Shown here: positions 10,071-21,321 of the stretch, in pieces | Layout: each line of letters begins with the position of its first letter | Numbering within the stretch: the first letter of the stretch is position 1 | NCBI RefSeq assembly: GCF_001522545.3 | Contig: NC_031768.1 | Coordinates: 99,670,214-99,734,213, forward strand | DNA: 64,000 bases | From: Parus major | Lineage: Eukaryota > Chordata > Aves > Passeriformes > Paridae | Reading direction: 5' to 3' | Notes under the pieces: model-generated | Told to the model about the DNA's origin: nothing | What the model saw: the letters and a program-made list of their open reading frames with translations, nothing else | Databases searched by the model: none | Position numbers and translations under genes: made by a program

Positions 10071-13000
10071 GAAGGTAATTGAATCAAATATAATGAACAA
10101 AAATGCACAACAGTAAAGAAACTCACAAAATGTAGTGAGGACCTAACAGCTGCCATCTCTTTTTTAAATTTTCCTTCTTTGTTATATTTGTGGGCCTGGC
10201 CAGACCATTCCAGTGCATTTATCTATGCTTGTAAGTGCAAAAGGCATCTTGATTAAAGGTGCAAAGACAGGAAACCCTTCCCCTTTATAAGGCCCAGCAC
10301 TAAATTTTTGCCATTCCAAACTTTTAGTATCTTGATGCTCCAGAAAGGCATATTTTCCAACTGACTTTAAGAAAATACATACATCTTAGAATCTGGAAGA
10401 AAATCTCCCATGACTTTTAACATACTTTTTAGGTTTTTTGTCCAGCTTGTGCTTAGATTAAGGCAACAAGTAAATATGTTCAGTGTGTATGATTCTAGTC
10501 TTACAGTAATTTACTCATGTATTGTTTTTAATGCATATTTAATAAAAAATGAGACAGATGCCTTCTAAAATAAATTCTGACTTAAAACCCAGTGATGTTG
10601 TGCTACTTTAATTTGGCATGTGTTGAGTAGGCAATTTGACTTGTACTGTATACTTTTACCAGTGACCTATAGGACACCTGTTATTTCCTACATCAGAAGT
10701 TAAAAAAAAAAAAAAAAGATAAGTAAGGTCTCCAAAGGTGCATTTGCTTCTAAAAAGCAGTGGTCATTTTGTTAATTGTCTGGTTTCAGAGTCTTTAGAC
10801 TATCCTTGGATCGTGATTTTGTCACATTCAGTACACCACTAGTTAGCAAAGTGCAATGGGTTTTTTTGGTCTAAAATGCAAGCTCTTAAGGGAAACTCAA
10901 ATGCTGAAAGACAAATTGCACTTTCATGTAGGAGGGTAACGCAGAGATGATTCTAAGTGTTCTAGAAAAGTCACTTTGAGCCTCTCTCATTACTGGAACT
11001 TGTGGCTTAGTCCATGAATAGAAGTTAAACACAAGCCTGTTTAAATGCAATTGTAATCACTTTTTATATTTGAAAAAATCTACATTTAGGTCTCTTTTCT
11101 TATCCTACCTTTTCAATAAATTTAGGCAAGTTGGAATAGTACAGTCTTTTTTCCCAGGATGCTCCTGATTTCTGCTGAGTGGTGCACATCCAAGACTTTT
11201 TGTGACTGGTGGGAAGGGACCTGAACACATCCACAGTTCTCTCACAGGTCAGCACGTTTGAACAAGTAATTCCCATCTTTGTCATAGCAAATCATAAAGG
11301 CAGAATACACTTGCCCACCTTTTCACTGCATTTCAAAAAAATTACACAAGTGCAAGGGACAAAGGATTTACAGGGATTTACATAAGTGTAGTGAGAAGCA
11401 TGCATAGTCTAATAAATATATCTTCCTGTCAGATCACCCTCTTTTGTACACATCCTGTTTCTTCAGTGTGGATACACATATAATTTAGGATCAGGCACAT
11501 CAAGTACAATGTTGAATTGGTGTTGTTTCCACCTGTTCTTGATACCACTTGTGCAGGCATCTGTTTTCCAGACACTGCCTCTTCAGCACAGGAGAGAGAG
11601 TCTCTCACTACAGACAGCACCGCCATAGCTGTGCAAGGGTGGGAGTAGGTAGCATTTAAATCTCTTTTTAGGGACACTGTCTTGGGTCTCCACTACCTTT
11701 AACCATAATTTCTTTTTCTATAGTGAAGCAGCAGACTTCTTTCTTTCAAACTTGATCTTTCCCTTCTCAAAACTGCCTGTTTTCCACTATCAATAATATA
11801 CACTGAAAACAATAGTCAAAAAAAAAAAAAACACAAACAAATAAAAACACTCTCTGAAAATCTATAAGAACTTTGTGAGAAACTAGATGGAAAAACTAAA
11901 TAAGGAAGGAGAGGGAGAGAAATTAGGGAATTGGACAAGGTAGCTATTACTAAGTTTTAAGGTCTACTCAGATCATGTTCTTTAATATTTCTTTTACTCT
12001 GTTTCCATGTGGATAGTGCTCACTGTATGCTATCAGGACCTTTAAAGTGCTAAGAAATGTAAAGATATTGAGAACTACAACAGACTGTTTTTGGCAGGTT
12101 GCAGTGTCATAATGCCCTTGGATATCACACACTTCTGTTCCTTCCAGTTTTATAATGTGTTACGGGATTTGTGCAAACTACATCTTTCTTATAGAGCTCC
12201 AGAACATCTGATTGCAAACTCTTCATGTTCTTCCTAAGTCTCTTTTTTGTGCTAGAATAGGTTTTGTGGTTTGGAAAGTATCTTCTAATGACACAGTCAA
12301 CTTTTATAGGAATGTTTCCTGACATCCAGTTCCATCAGCTGTCCCTTTAAACATGTCAAAGTTAAGAAACTGCAGCCATGAATTAGCCATCTGGTAGCTG
12401 ATGATTCATCTCTGTCCCTTAGAGATAGCAATTTTTCTTCACTTTTCCTTAAACTCTGGGTTTGCATGTGCTCACAAGAGAATAAGCTTCCAGGGGATTC
12501 ACTGGGTTCAGGAGTACTCTCTTCCTCACAATAGTCTTCTGAGGAAGCACTGGCAATGACAAGTCTTTCTAGGGCCAAGCCATTTCCATGTGAAAGCAAA
12601 GCCACTGTGGGTTTTGGGAGTCATAGATTTGAAAGCATTCAGGTTCATCCCCTTGATGTTAAACTGCACTGAAACAGAGCTGCAAAGATTTCTCCTACCA
12701 GCCTGTACACACTTTCAAACACCCTGTTGGGCACTGATGCTAACTCTTCCATTATTTCTCAACATTCTTTAATGAATAGGAGGTAAAATTAAGATATTGG
12801 TTGAAAGGGTTTCACTTACTCTCTTACCTTGCCATACCTATTACTCTTTAAGAAATTAAATATGAGTGAGGGAGGACTGGTAAAAGATAATTTCTCAATT
12901 CTAGAAGTCTTTAGTTTAGGGAGAAATGACCCCTTGTTATTTCAGTACTGTTAGCATCCTCAAAAAATAAAAATTAAAAATAACATAAATATTCTATTTC

Positions 13001-13119
13001 TGCATTTACAGAGGAATATGATATTTGTATACTAAAAGGTGATAACTACTGAAGTTATAATTAGAATGGAAAGAGGGAGGAAATGGTATAGTAATTAAGG
13101 TTGAGCTGTCCTTTAAATT
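10071..13119. other. Unique AT-rich DNA with two short poly(A) runs
   Basis: Poly(A) runs sit at 10702-10717 and about 11819-11831; neither has an identifiable retrocopy upstream. No repeat family or exon was recognised in the rest. Confidence 0.45.
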
Positions 13120-13560
13120 CATCTCCATAACATTTAAATGCATTCATTAACTCAATGCATAATTGGAAGGCATGCCATTAATGCAACAGTTCAGAATGCT
13201 TATCAAATTACTTCCAATCATTGGTGCATCTTGATGACACCTGGCAATCCAGTGTATGGACATCAATAGTATTTACTAATTATGAAATACTAATTGTAAT
13301 CACTCTGTAAGGTCTAAAAAGAAGCATTTCTGTTTAAATTAAATTAAGTAAATTTTATTGACTTAATTATTGAAGGATGAGCTGTTCCAAGCTGTAAAAA
13401 CCTGAACTGACATTTCAAATTACTTCCATACTTGTAATTAATGCCAATTCTTTTAAAAGCAAAGACCACAAACAAACAGATGCCAGAGATAATAGGTCAT
13501 GCAAATTAGCACATGCTTTCTCACTGACTGCTGAAAAACCCTTTATTTGAAAATGGGTTA
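13120..13560. promoter_or_regulatory. Candidate conserved non-coding element
   Basis: This AT-rich block is unlike its surroundings in being dense in homeodomain-type and octamer-type words. It has several TAATTA or TTAATT cores (near 13279, 13290, 13366 and 13436), repeated ATGCATT words, and a perfect ATGCAAAT octamer in GTCATGCAAATTAGC near 13496-13510. It is repeat-free and lies just before the candidate exon at 13585. Such clusters are typical of deeply conserved developmental enhancers, but AT-rich DNA also makes these words by chance, so conservation is the real test. Confidence 0.3.
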
Positions 13561-13584
13561 TACAATATTTTTTTTTCTTTTTAG

Positions 13585-13629
13585 GAGAGACAAAAACCCC
13601 ACAGAAGATCTATAATCTTAACCTGTTTG
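13585..13629 (+). other. Candidate small exon (45 nt) with strong splice signals
   Basis: A CTGAC branch-point-like word lies at about 13523-13527. It is followed by more than 50 bases without any AG, a T-rich tract, and TTTTAG at 13579-13584. Forty-five bases later is a near-perfect donor, G|GTAAGTAAG, at 13629-13638. The length is a multiple of three, so skipping would keep frame. Two of the three frames are open (beginning E-R-Q-K or E-T-K-T); the other has a stop. A second strong acceptor (TTCCCTCTTTGCAG, ending 13773) follows 144 bases downstream. I do not recognise either peptide. It could be an alternative exon of a large gene spanning this window, a non-coding RNA exon, or a chance pairing. 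Confidence 0.38.
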
Positions 13630-13773
13630 GTAAGTAAGCCTTCCCTGTTTTTCGTGTACTTAGGTAAACTACAGTTACGATAGAAACTGTTCATTAACAG
13701 CTCAGCAAAATATGTACATAACCCACAATTCAATCTGCCTTTTGGTTTTTTTTTTCTCCTTCCCTCTTTGCAG

Positions 13774-13989
13774 TCTCATTTCCCTATGTCTGGGCTCAGA
13801 GCAAACCTGAAGGCAATGTACTTGATCACTACTCTTTTCATTCACAAAGCCTATTGCATTAATATTATAATGAAGGAAAATGTGTTGGTACCTAAAGCTT
13901 ACAGCTATTTAAATAATCCTAGATTTGCTTTCCACTGTGTTAGGAAGTGTTTAACCCACATTTGGCTTTCACTTGTAATAATGGATTAA
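13774..13989 (+). other. Possible exon after a strong acceptor; end unknown
   Basis: The acceptor at 13760-13773 has a long pyrimidine tract ending in TTTGCAG. If it is joined to the 45-nt candidate exon, one reading frame stays open to about 13989 and another stops near 13860. No donor or AATAAA is obvious before the LTR that begins at 14145; the nearest poly(A) signal downstream is inside that LTR (near 14543). The splice signal alone is weak support, since such tracts are common in AT-rich introns. Confidence 0.25.
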
Positions 13990-14144
13990 TTAAGTACAAG
14001 CAAGCTATAACTTTATCAGGAGTTATTTACAGTGAAATGATTAGTTTGTAAAATGATTATGCAAACAAATACAGTTCTATATTCAGAGCTTTGTTTTGTG
14101 TTGTACAACAATAGTAAAAAGGCAGTATGGAGGGAATAGGGTCA

Positions 14145-14709
14145 TGCTGCTTTTGGTTGGGGTAGAGTTAATCTTCACAGTAGAAGCACTTCACTACCTC
14201 TAGTATGGGGCTGTGTTTTGGATTTGTGCCAGAAACATTGTTGATAACACAGGAATATTTTAGATAATGGTGAGCATCACTTTCACACCACCCCACCAGC
14301 AATTTCTCTAGGGGTGTACGAGATGCAGTGAAGGGGCACAGCCAGGACAGCTGACCCCACATAATCAAAGGGATATTCCATGCTATAAGGCACCATGGTC
14401 AGTATATATGGCTGAGGGGAGAAGAAGAATGAAAAGGAGAGTGATGGCATGCTTGGAGTGATGTTGTTTGTCTTCCCAAGTTACCATTCCATGTGATGGA
14501 TCCCTGCTGTCCTGGGGACCTGCCTGCCCACGAGGAGCAGTGAATAAATCCCTTGTTTTACTTTGATTTGTGTAGCTCTTGCTTTCCTATCAAACTTTAT
14601 CTCAGCCTACAAAGTTTCTACTTTTTTTCCCTTCTGATTCTCTCCCCCATCCCAGAGCAGGCAAAAGCTGAATGGCTGTGTGGGTTCTGGCTGTGATTAA
14701 ACCACTACA
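14145..14709 (+). mobile_element. Solo LTR, ERVL type
   Basis: This 565-bp plus-strand LTR starts TGCTGCTTTTGGTTGGGG and ends AAACCACTACA. I recognise the order of blocks as a common avian ERVL-type LTR: GGTAGAGTTAA near 14161, GGGGCTGTGTTTTGGATTTG near 14206, GACAGCTGACCCC near 14346, GGGATATTCCATGC with AGTATATATGG as TATA region (14401-14410), CGAGGAGCAGTGAATAAATC with the poly(A) signal near 14543, and a TCTCTCCCCCATCCCA end. Flanking bases (GGTCA and GGTAG) do not form a clean duplication. No internal gag or pol is left, so it is a solo LTR formed by recombination. Confidence 0.85.
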
Positions 14710-16460
14710 GGTAGTTATGGGGGGCCCTGCTTTGCAGATGTGTTGGAGATGTGGCAAAGTTTTGGTGCCTCACAGAATTTAAGGGATGTTTTTCATCTGC
14801 AGGGTATTTAAAAGGCATATTGTTGGATTTCTTTCTGCTGCCACAGATACTGCATCAATGCATATAAAAATAATCTGTTTTTCAGGTCAGTTCTTTAGCA
14901 CATAATTGAAAGCTAAGCTTTATCCTTACAAAGAAATAGCTGGGACAAATGGGGCAGAGCTGAGGTACCTGAGACATGCAAAAATCTTAGCTATGGCAGA
15001 ATGTGTGCTGAGAGTAACTAAAACTTCTGTAGTATTTCAGAAATTAGTGTTCTGTAGTATTTCAGAAATTAGTGTATAGCTTGAATTGGACATCTCCAAG
15101 TAGTCTCAGACATCCTTAAATCTGTATAAAATGCATTTAAATGTCTCCAGCTTTTCACCTATAAATATTAATAACAAATTGAAATGGATGTGATTGAGTT
15201 TCTCTTCAATTACATTATTTAAGTAATGAGGTGAAATTATGTTACAGGAATATTTTCTAGGTCCAGCCATTATAAATGTGAAAGCAAAGTATTTGTTAAC
15301 TCTTGGTGTAATTTCATTTGCAGAGGATGACTTTGAAATCTGAAAGACCTTCGCTTATTCAGTAAAATATCAGAAGCATCAAAATCCTTTATTTTTCAAG
15401 GAAAATTAGTTAATTATATTAACTGTAAATCTATTCTCATATGAGAACACTTATGCAGAATCAGAGGTGTGTAGGTTCAAGCAAGCAAAATTAAATTTTT
15501 ACAGCCTTGTAATGAAATTAGAAGCTGCTTTCAGACGGGATCAAAAAGTTAGGTCAATATCTGTTGAACTCAGCAGACTCAGCAAAGCTTTTACTTTACA
15601 AGTATAATACCTGAAAGGATAACTGCAAAATACACAAGAATCACAAAAAGCAGAATTGTTATTCCTGCCTTATTATTGGTAGTAGTTTATTAGAGTTGAT
15701 TAGAAATTTTGCTCTTCTAGGTTTACAGGAAATTTCTTTGGCCAATATGCTCTGACGTGTTGGCCTTTAGATTTCCCTGTTATACCATAATTATATAATA
15801 TATCATTACTTCTGAAAAGATGTAGCAGTGTTTACTGCATGTATTTATTTAACATTGTTTTCACAACCTAACATCTTTTTTACAAGCAGTTATTGAATAC
15901 TACTGTTAGTAAATCGTGAAAAGCATACTGCCCTGATATGCCACATTTCTGTTGGATTATTTGCATTCTTAATGCCTAAAACTAGAATGTTTCATCTGCT
16001 GGGATCTAATCTCAGAATCCTGAAATCTGGATTTTTTATTTTCCTGTTGTTCATTTATTTATTTGTGTAGCAATGTTTTTAAACAGCCATTGAGCTGTTC
16101 CAACAATGGATGGACCATCTGATACTGGGCTGTTTGGTTCTTGTTTTCTAAGCGTGTAGAACAATGATTTTCCTCTGTCAGCACAGGGACCTCTGTACTT
16201 GTCCTCAGCTGAAGTCTGAGAAATCTTCTCTGGATAAATACTTCTCCCAATGAAAGATTTTTCAATTCTGTTACACTGATAAACGGATTTTACTTTTAAA
16301 ATTGTTTCGCAAGGCACTCCACCCAGCCTGGTATCATCTAAAATGTATGTAGAGTCTCTGCTTCATTATCCAGATTATCACTGACCAAGCTGGACATTTT
16401 CAAGGTCTCCACTCGGGGCTTCTATCAGACTGGATGAAGAATGTGTGCAGTTATCTTATT
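14710..16460. other. Unique AT-rich DNA, no gene seen
   Basis: The only structure noted is an exact 25-bp tandem duplication at 15026-15075. No repeat family or convincing frame was found. Confidence 0.45.
15026..15075. repeat. Exact 25-bp tandem duplication
   Basis: Two identical 25-base units abut at 15026-15050 and 15051-15075, each beginning TCTGTAGTATTTC. Identity without a single difference suggests a recent duplication. Confidence 0.95.
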
Positions 16461-16765
16461 ATAGACTGGCCTAGGTTGGAGGAACCTTAAAGATCATTGA
16501 GTTCCAACCTCTAGACCAGGTTGCTCAGACCTCTATCCAACCTGACTTTGGGCACTTCCATGGATGGGGCACTCACAGCTTCTCTGGGAAACCTGTGCCA
16601 GTGCTTCATAACCTTCACAATGATAAATTTCTCCCTAATCTCTAATCTAAATCTACGCTCTGTCAGTTTGAAGCCATCCCCCCTTCTCCTGTCACTCCAG
16701 ACCCCTGTAAATTTTCCCACTCCATCTTTCCTGTATACTTCTTCTGGTACTGGAAGGCCACAGAT
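16461..16765 (-). mobile_element. CR1 LINE fragment, 3' end
   Basis: This is a minus-strand CR1. On the plus strand, GGCCTAGGTTGGAGGAACC, AAAGATCATTGAGTTCCAACC, ACCAGGTTGCTCAGA, GGGAAACCTGTGCCAGTGC, CCTAATCTCTAATCTAAATC and TCCTGTCACTCCAG follow the avian CR1 3' region in order. It is about 300 bases with scattered substitutions. The open frames on both strands here are a by-product of the CR1 sequence. Confidence 0.93.
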
Positions 16766-19283
16766 TTCCACAGGGAAGATTGACACAATGTAGCACATGT
16801 AAATTACATTATATTAATCAAGAGGGGATAGGAAAGACAGTCATGTAGAAAACAAAACCACCTATAAAGATCTAGGGTCTATCACAAAACTGCAAGCTAC
16901 TTATGTTTGGGGTGGGGCTGGTGTTAGAAGTGAGAAGACATTTGGTCATATGGCCAGAAATGCTCAGAAAGGTATTTATGGTGTTCTCTTATGGTTTAAC
17001 AGTGGGGGGGGGGACGTGGAGGGGTGTGTCTTTGGGATGTACCTGAAATTTTGGGATAGACCAAGATGTAAGAGAAGCCTAGCAAAAGGATGAGAATGAA
17101 AATAATGTCTTCAGGTGTTTATTGATACCTTTGCAAGTTCATGGTCCTTGGTAAGGACACTTTGGTGAACTTGTATGGCAATTCCCCAGGTTTTCACCCT
17201 GTGAAGCCTATTCAGCATACCTCAATGTTGATTACTATGCATTCTCTACTGTCACAGTTTCACTAACACTGATGTTTCATGGCCTAGAGGGAAATCATGA
17301 GTGGAAGGTTTTCAGAAGATAGAAGCTGATTTTGCCAATGAAAAATTGGAACTTAGTTCTCAGTGAATTCTGAATACCAGATTAATTTATCTTTGTCCTT
17401 TTCTTTTGTTCAATTTAGTTTGACTTAGCATCCTTATTTAATGAAGTCTTTTACTGACCATTTGGATAGAGAAAAGGCATATTTTGCCCTAGCCAAAGTA
17501 GCCCTAAAACTTCAGTAGAGTATATTTGGAAGACTGAGAGGGAAATGGAAACCTGTAATGGCTGTGAATATGCTGAGCAATGTCTCCCTTGCAGCATTAA
17601 AGCTTATTGTATTTTGTACAGTGTGGCATATTGTACTGTACATGAGCTGCAGAGAGCTTGTCATGTTAGACTTTTCCTCTTAAAACACCAGACAGTTTCA
17701 AATACTTTCTCTTTAATCCCCGATGACAGCATGTGAAAATTTTTTAATGAAACTTCATTCTCCTCTTGCAAAAATTACTGTATTATAAAACAGTGGAGGT
17801 ACTAATGATATTAGATGCATAAACTGTCAGTCAGAAGAAGAAAAGGAAAAAATAAGCCAAACTTTGGATTGACACACTATAAACAAAAAAGGCTTCTCAA
17901 ATTTCTTTAGCAGTGAGAGGCACTCATGCAAAATTTCATCTTGAAAAACAGGAAGCTGAAGACTTACACCTACAGTAATTATTCCTTGCCTAGTGGAAAT
18001 GTCATGTCTGAAGAACAGGGTGGAAGTTTCAGAACTCATCATTTTCCTAATTCCAGGTTATGAACCAGGCTTTTGGTCAAAAGCCTGTGGAGGGAGCTCT
18101 TGCTTTCAGAAAGCAGAGTTCACTGTGGGATGAAGGGTATCACCGGGTTCTGACAATACTAGTGACTGTGATGCTTGTAAAAATATTTCTGTAGCATAAT
18201 CTGCAGCAAAACTATTGTCTTTGGCTTGCTTTTGCATACTCCCTGTCCTTCTCCCATATCAATATTCTGTGTCCCCAAAGCAAGGCTGGTGCCTTCCCTA
18301 TTTTAGGCATAAACTGGGAGGTTGAGCACTGGGGCTGACTGAACTCTATTCTGACTAAACCAGGAGGCTTTTGGCCTTGGCTGTTAGCAGTATCCAACTT
18401 TATGTTCTTAGGAAACTTGAAGAAATTTAAAAGCTTGTTATTTCACCTATTTCAGTTTCCATGGGAACACTGATAAAACATTTCACTTCTTCTGTAATCT
18501 CTTCTCATTATCTTCCAGAACATAAGTCATCTGCTACCTAATTTTCTGGGCACTTATGTCAAGTAATTTTTTTTTTTTAATTTTTTTTTAATTTTTATTG
18601 GATAAAATTTTGGAGCTGTTTGTGTGCCACTCCTACAGCCTCACCACAACTGAATTTGTATGTCACTCATAAGAGCAAATGGTGAACAGAAATCCTGTTT
18701 TGTGGGTAGAAATGGTGAGATAAGGAAAAGTAGGATACATTTAGGAACTAAAATCATAGAATCATTTAGGTTGGAAAATATCTTTGATAGGTTTAATATG
18801 TTGGTATTCCTCCTGTACTGGACTGAGAAGCACTTCCATCAGAGATGTGGTATAAGCAACTGAAAGGAAGGAATTGTTCACTCATTTAAAGACAGAGAAG
18901 TGGCACCGAGGTCATGATATGTCTTGTCAAGGTGTGCCCTGGCATCCTATGGAATCTCCAAGATCCCAAGAATTATAATGGGGTATGAAATGTCACTTAA
19001 TTCTGTGTCAGTTATGTTTTATATGACCACAAAAGTTCTGCAATGACAGTCCTGTACCTTAGAAACTGCTCCTCTTAATAAACTGTTATTAGGCAAGCAT
19101 ATGAGAATATGCACCGCGATGCACTGGTGTTTTTCTGAGAGTAGCACTGAACTAAGGATTTGACGAGAATTAGAATTTCTGAAAGTACACTGAGAGATAA
19201 AGTAACTTTTATGTTGCCCATTTTTATTTTTGCATTAGAATTCTTTCTGAGTTGTAATCTAGAAAGATTTGGAGAACACACCC
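16766..19283. other. Mostly unique DNA, small repeats only
   Basis: It holds a poly(G) run of about 11 at 17003-17013, an A/T homopolymer-rich patch at 18566-18600, and a CR1 scrap at 18751-18795. No exon or gene was recognised. Confidence 0.45.
18751..18795 (-). mobile_element. CR1 terminal scrap
   Basis: Some 45 bases with AAATCATAGAATCATTTAGG followed by TTGGAAAATATCTTTGATAGG are the complement of a CR1 3' terminus. It is very short, as produced by extreme 5' truncation. Confidence 0.7.
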
Positions 19284-19790
19284 ATGTTCTGGACCTGCTG
19301 GGCAGTGCTCCCACAGCACCAGGGCCATCTCTCCAATATACCAGCAAGGCCACCCTCCCCCAGTACAGTGGGAGTGGGTAAGATCTTGGGAAGGGTCACA
19401 GCCAGGACAGATGCTCCAAGCTGACCAAAGGATATGCCATACAATACAGCATTTTCTCAGACATAAAGGTTTAGAGAGAGGAGAAAGAGGGAGGAAAACC
19501 ATTATTATGATATTTGTCTTCCAGAGAAACCACTTTCTGTGCTGAACCCCTGCTTCCTGGGAAGTATCTGGGCATTGTCTGCTGACAGGAATTACTGAAT
19601 AAAATCTTCTGTATTACTTTTCTTCCACATTCAGCCTTTTCTTTGTTGTGTTAAATTGTCTTTGTCTTGTTCCATGGAGTTTTTTCCGTCTTCTCTTCTC
19701 CCTTTCTGTCCAGTTGAGGAAGGAATTCATGGAGTATCTTGATGGGCAACTGGCACCCAGGCAATGTCAGTCCCCTACAGTCTTTTTTTG
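19284..19790 (+). mobile_element. Old LTR, ERVL type, left-truncated
   Basis: This is a diverged relative of the LTR at 14145. Shared blocks in order are GGTCACAGCCAGGACAG near 19394, GCTGACCAAAGGATATGCC near 19419, TTTGTCTTCC near 19514, a CCTGCTTCCTGGGAA block near 19550, and AATAAA near 19598. Its last part (CTTTCTGTCCAGTTGAGGAA near 19703, then TGGGCAACTGGCACCCAGG) also resembles the ends of 7223-7552 and 20137-21321. The first part of the LTR is missing and substitutions are many, so it is one of the oldest LTRs here. Confidence 0.72.
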
Positions 19791-20092
19791 GCATCCAACA
19801 TCTGGCATTACAAATTCAAACAAAGATAGTAATTGGGAAATGTAATCAGCAAAATACAGACTGAACAATATCAGAGAGCAAAAAGATCCTAGAGAACTTT
19901 CAGTAATCATAATTGTGGCAAAAGGATGAGTGTCAGATTGTGTGTAAATTGTCCACTTGAAGGACAAAATCATCACATGATCATTTTGGAGCACAGAATT
20001 TTATTTTTTTTTAATATGAGTGAAGTTTGTGAAGATTATGTGAGGACAGTGGATTTCAAAGATTATTCTTGAATACATAATTCCCAGATAAG

Positions 20093-20136
20093 GAGGACGG
20101 ATGGACAGATGGACGGATGGATGGACGGATGGATGG
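20093..20136. repeat. Microsatellite (GGAC/GGAT)n
   Basis: About 44 bases of imperfect 4-bp repeats mixing GGAC and GGAT, just left of the old LTR at 20137. Confidence 0.95.
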
Positions 20137-20591
20137 TTTTTGTGACAAAGTTTTTGTAGTGGGGGGATACAGGGGTCACTTCTGTGAGAAGGTGCCAGAA
20201 ACTTCCCCCATGTCCAAGAGAACCATTGCCAGTTGGCTCCAAGAGGGACCAGCCCCTGGCCAAGGTCAACCCCAACAGCAATAGTGATAGTTCCTCAGGA
20301 ATAAGGTTTTTTAAGAAGAGGGGAAAAGTTATTGCCCAATGGCAATAAAATTCCCTAATGAAAATATTCTCCCCTACTGGAGCATCTCTTAAAGAACTGC
20401 AGCCTGTGGGAAGGACCCACATTAGTGAACTTTGTGAAAGACTGGATGGCATGCTAAAGACCACGTTGGAGCAGGGGAAAAGCATCAGAACAACAGAGAT
20501 GAAGTGCTATGAAATGATCACAGCTCCCATTTTCCACCTCCTTGTGTCACTTGTGAGGATGGAGGGCCTTTGCAGTCAGGGGTGCAATTGA
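20137..20591 (+). mobile_element. Old ERV LTR, left half (interrupted)
   Basis: This is the left part of an old LTR whose right part continues at 21048-21321. It includes TTTTGTGACAAAG near 20138, GGGGGGATACAGGGGTCACTT near 20161, GGTGCCAGAAACTTCCCCCATG near 20191, AGTTGGCTCCAAGAGGGACC near 20231, and a series of CTGCAGCC and GGAGCAGG words typical of this family. The last bases, GGGGTGCAATTGA, line up with the sequence before GAGCCTGGGAAG in the undisturbed copy at 7290, which shows where the younger LTR went in. Confidence 0.65.
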
Positions 20592-21047
20592 TGCCTTAAG
20601 TTTCAGCTTTCATATTTTTCATATTCTGTGCTGCCTAGGTGTATAGTTTTGAGCTTCATATTTAGTGTTGGTGACCTCTCTTCACAGTGTAGGTAACAAA
20701 ACAATTCCTTTTCTAGCTTGATACCAAGGACAATAGTTACAAGTTTCAGACTAAAAGCATAAACAACAGTGGACTGAAGAGAGAAAACAAGAACAATGGG
20801 ACTTCATAACCCGAAGCAGTGATTGGACAATTAACCCTGATATGCAGATGGACCAAAATCTATAAATATGTGAGACCTCGTGACCAGTGGTCCATTTTGT
20901 GACCATTTTTGGGTCCATCTTGGGTGTAGCCCTGGCCAGGCACTTGTACTGCCCAAGGTGTATCCTTTAAGGCCTTTCAATAAATACCTGCTTTATTCTT
21001 ACCTCTGCCTAGCCTCTGTTCTAGGTCAGCCTTCTCCAGGCATCACA
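20592..21047 (+). mobile_element. Younger solo LTR inserted in the old LTR
   Basis: This 456-bp LTR begins TGCCTTAAG and ends GGCATCACA. TATAAATA lies at 20861-20868 and AATAAA at 20979-20984, so promoter and poly(A) site are both recognisable. The TATA-to-AATAAA stretch (GACCAGTGGTCCATTTTGTG, then GTACTGCCCAAGGTGTATCC) is one I recognise as a common songbird ERV LTR. Flanks are ATTGA (20587-20591) and GTTGA (21048-21052), a 5-bp target-site duplication with one mismatch. On either side the host sequence continues the same older LTR, which fixes both edges. Confidence 0.75.
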
Positions 21048-21321
21048 GTTGATCCTGGGAAGAATGGGCTGGGGAGATGGTGGTTTTAGCTTTGTATTTA
21101 TTTCTCACTGTCCTACTGTCTTATTAGTTGGCAGTACATTGAATTAATTTCCCCTAAGTTGGGTCTGTTTTGCCCATGACAGTAACTGGTAAGTGATATC
21201 CCTGTTTTTACCTCAGCCTTCAAGCATTTCCACTGTATTTTCTTCCCCTGCCCTGCTGAGGAACGGAGAGTGATAGAGCATTTGGTGAGCACCTGGTGGT
21301 CACTTGGGTCAGCCCATGACA
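21048..21321 (+). mobile_element. Old ERV LTR, right half (interrupted)
   Basis: This continues the LTR of 20137-20591. It parallels 7297-7552: TTGATCCTGGGAAG, CCTAAGTTGGGTCTGTTTTGCC, TGACAGTAACTGGTAAGTGA, CCTGCCCTGCTGAGGAACGG, GAGCACCTGGTGGTCACTTG and a GGGTCAGCCCATGACA end at 21321. Together the halves make an LTR of roughly 730 bases. Confidence 0.68.
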
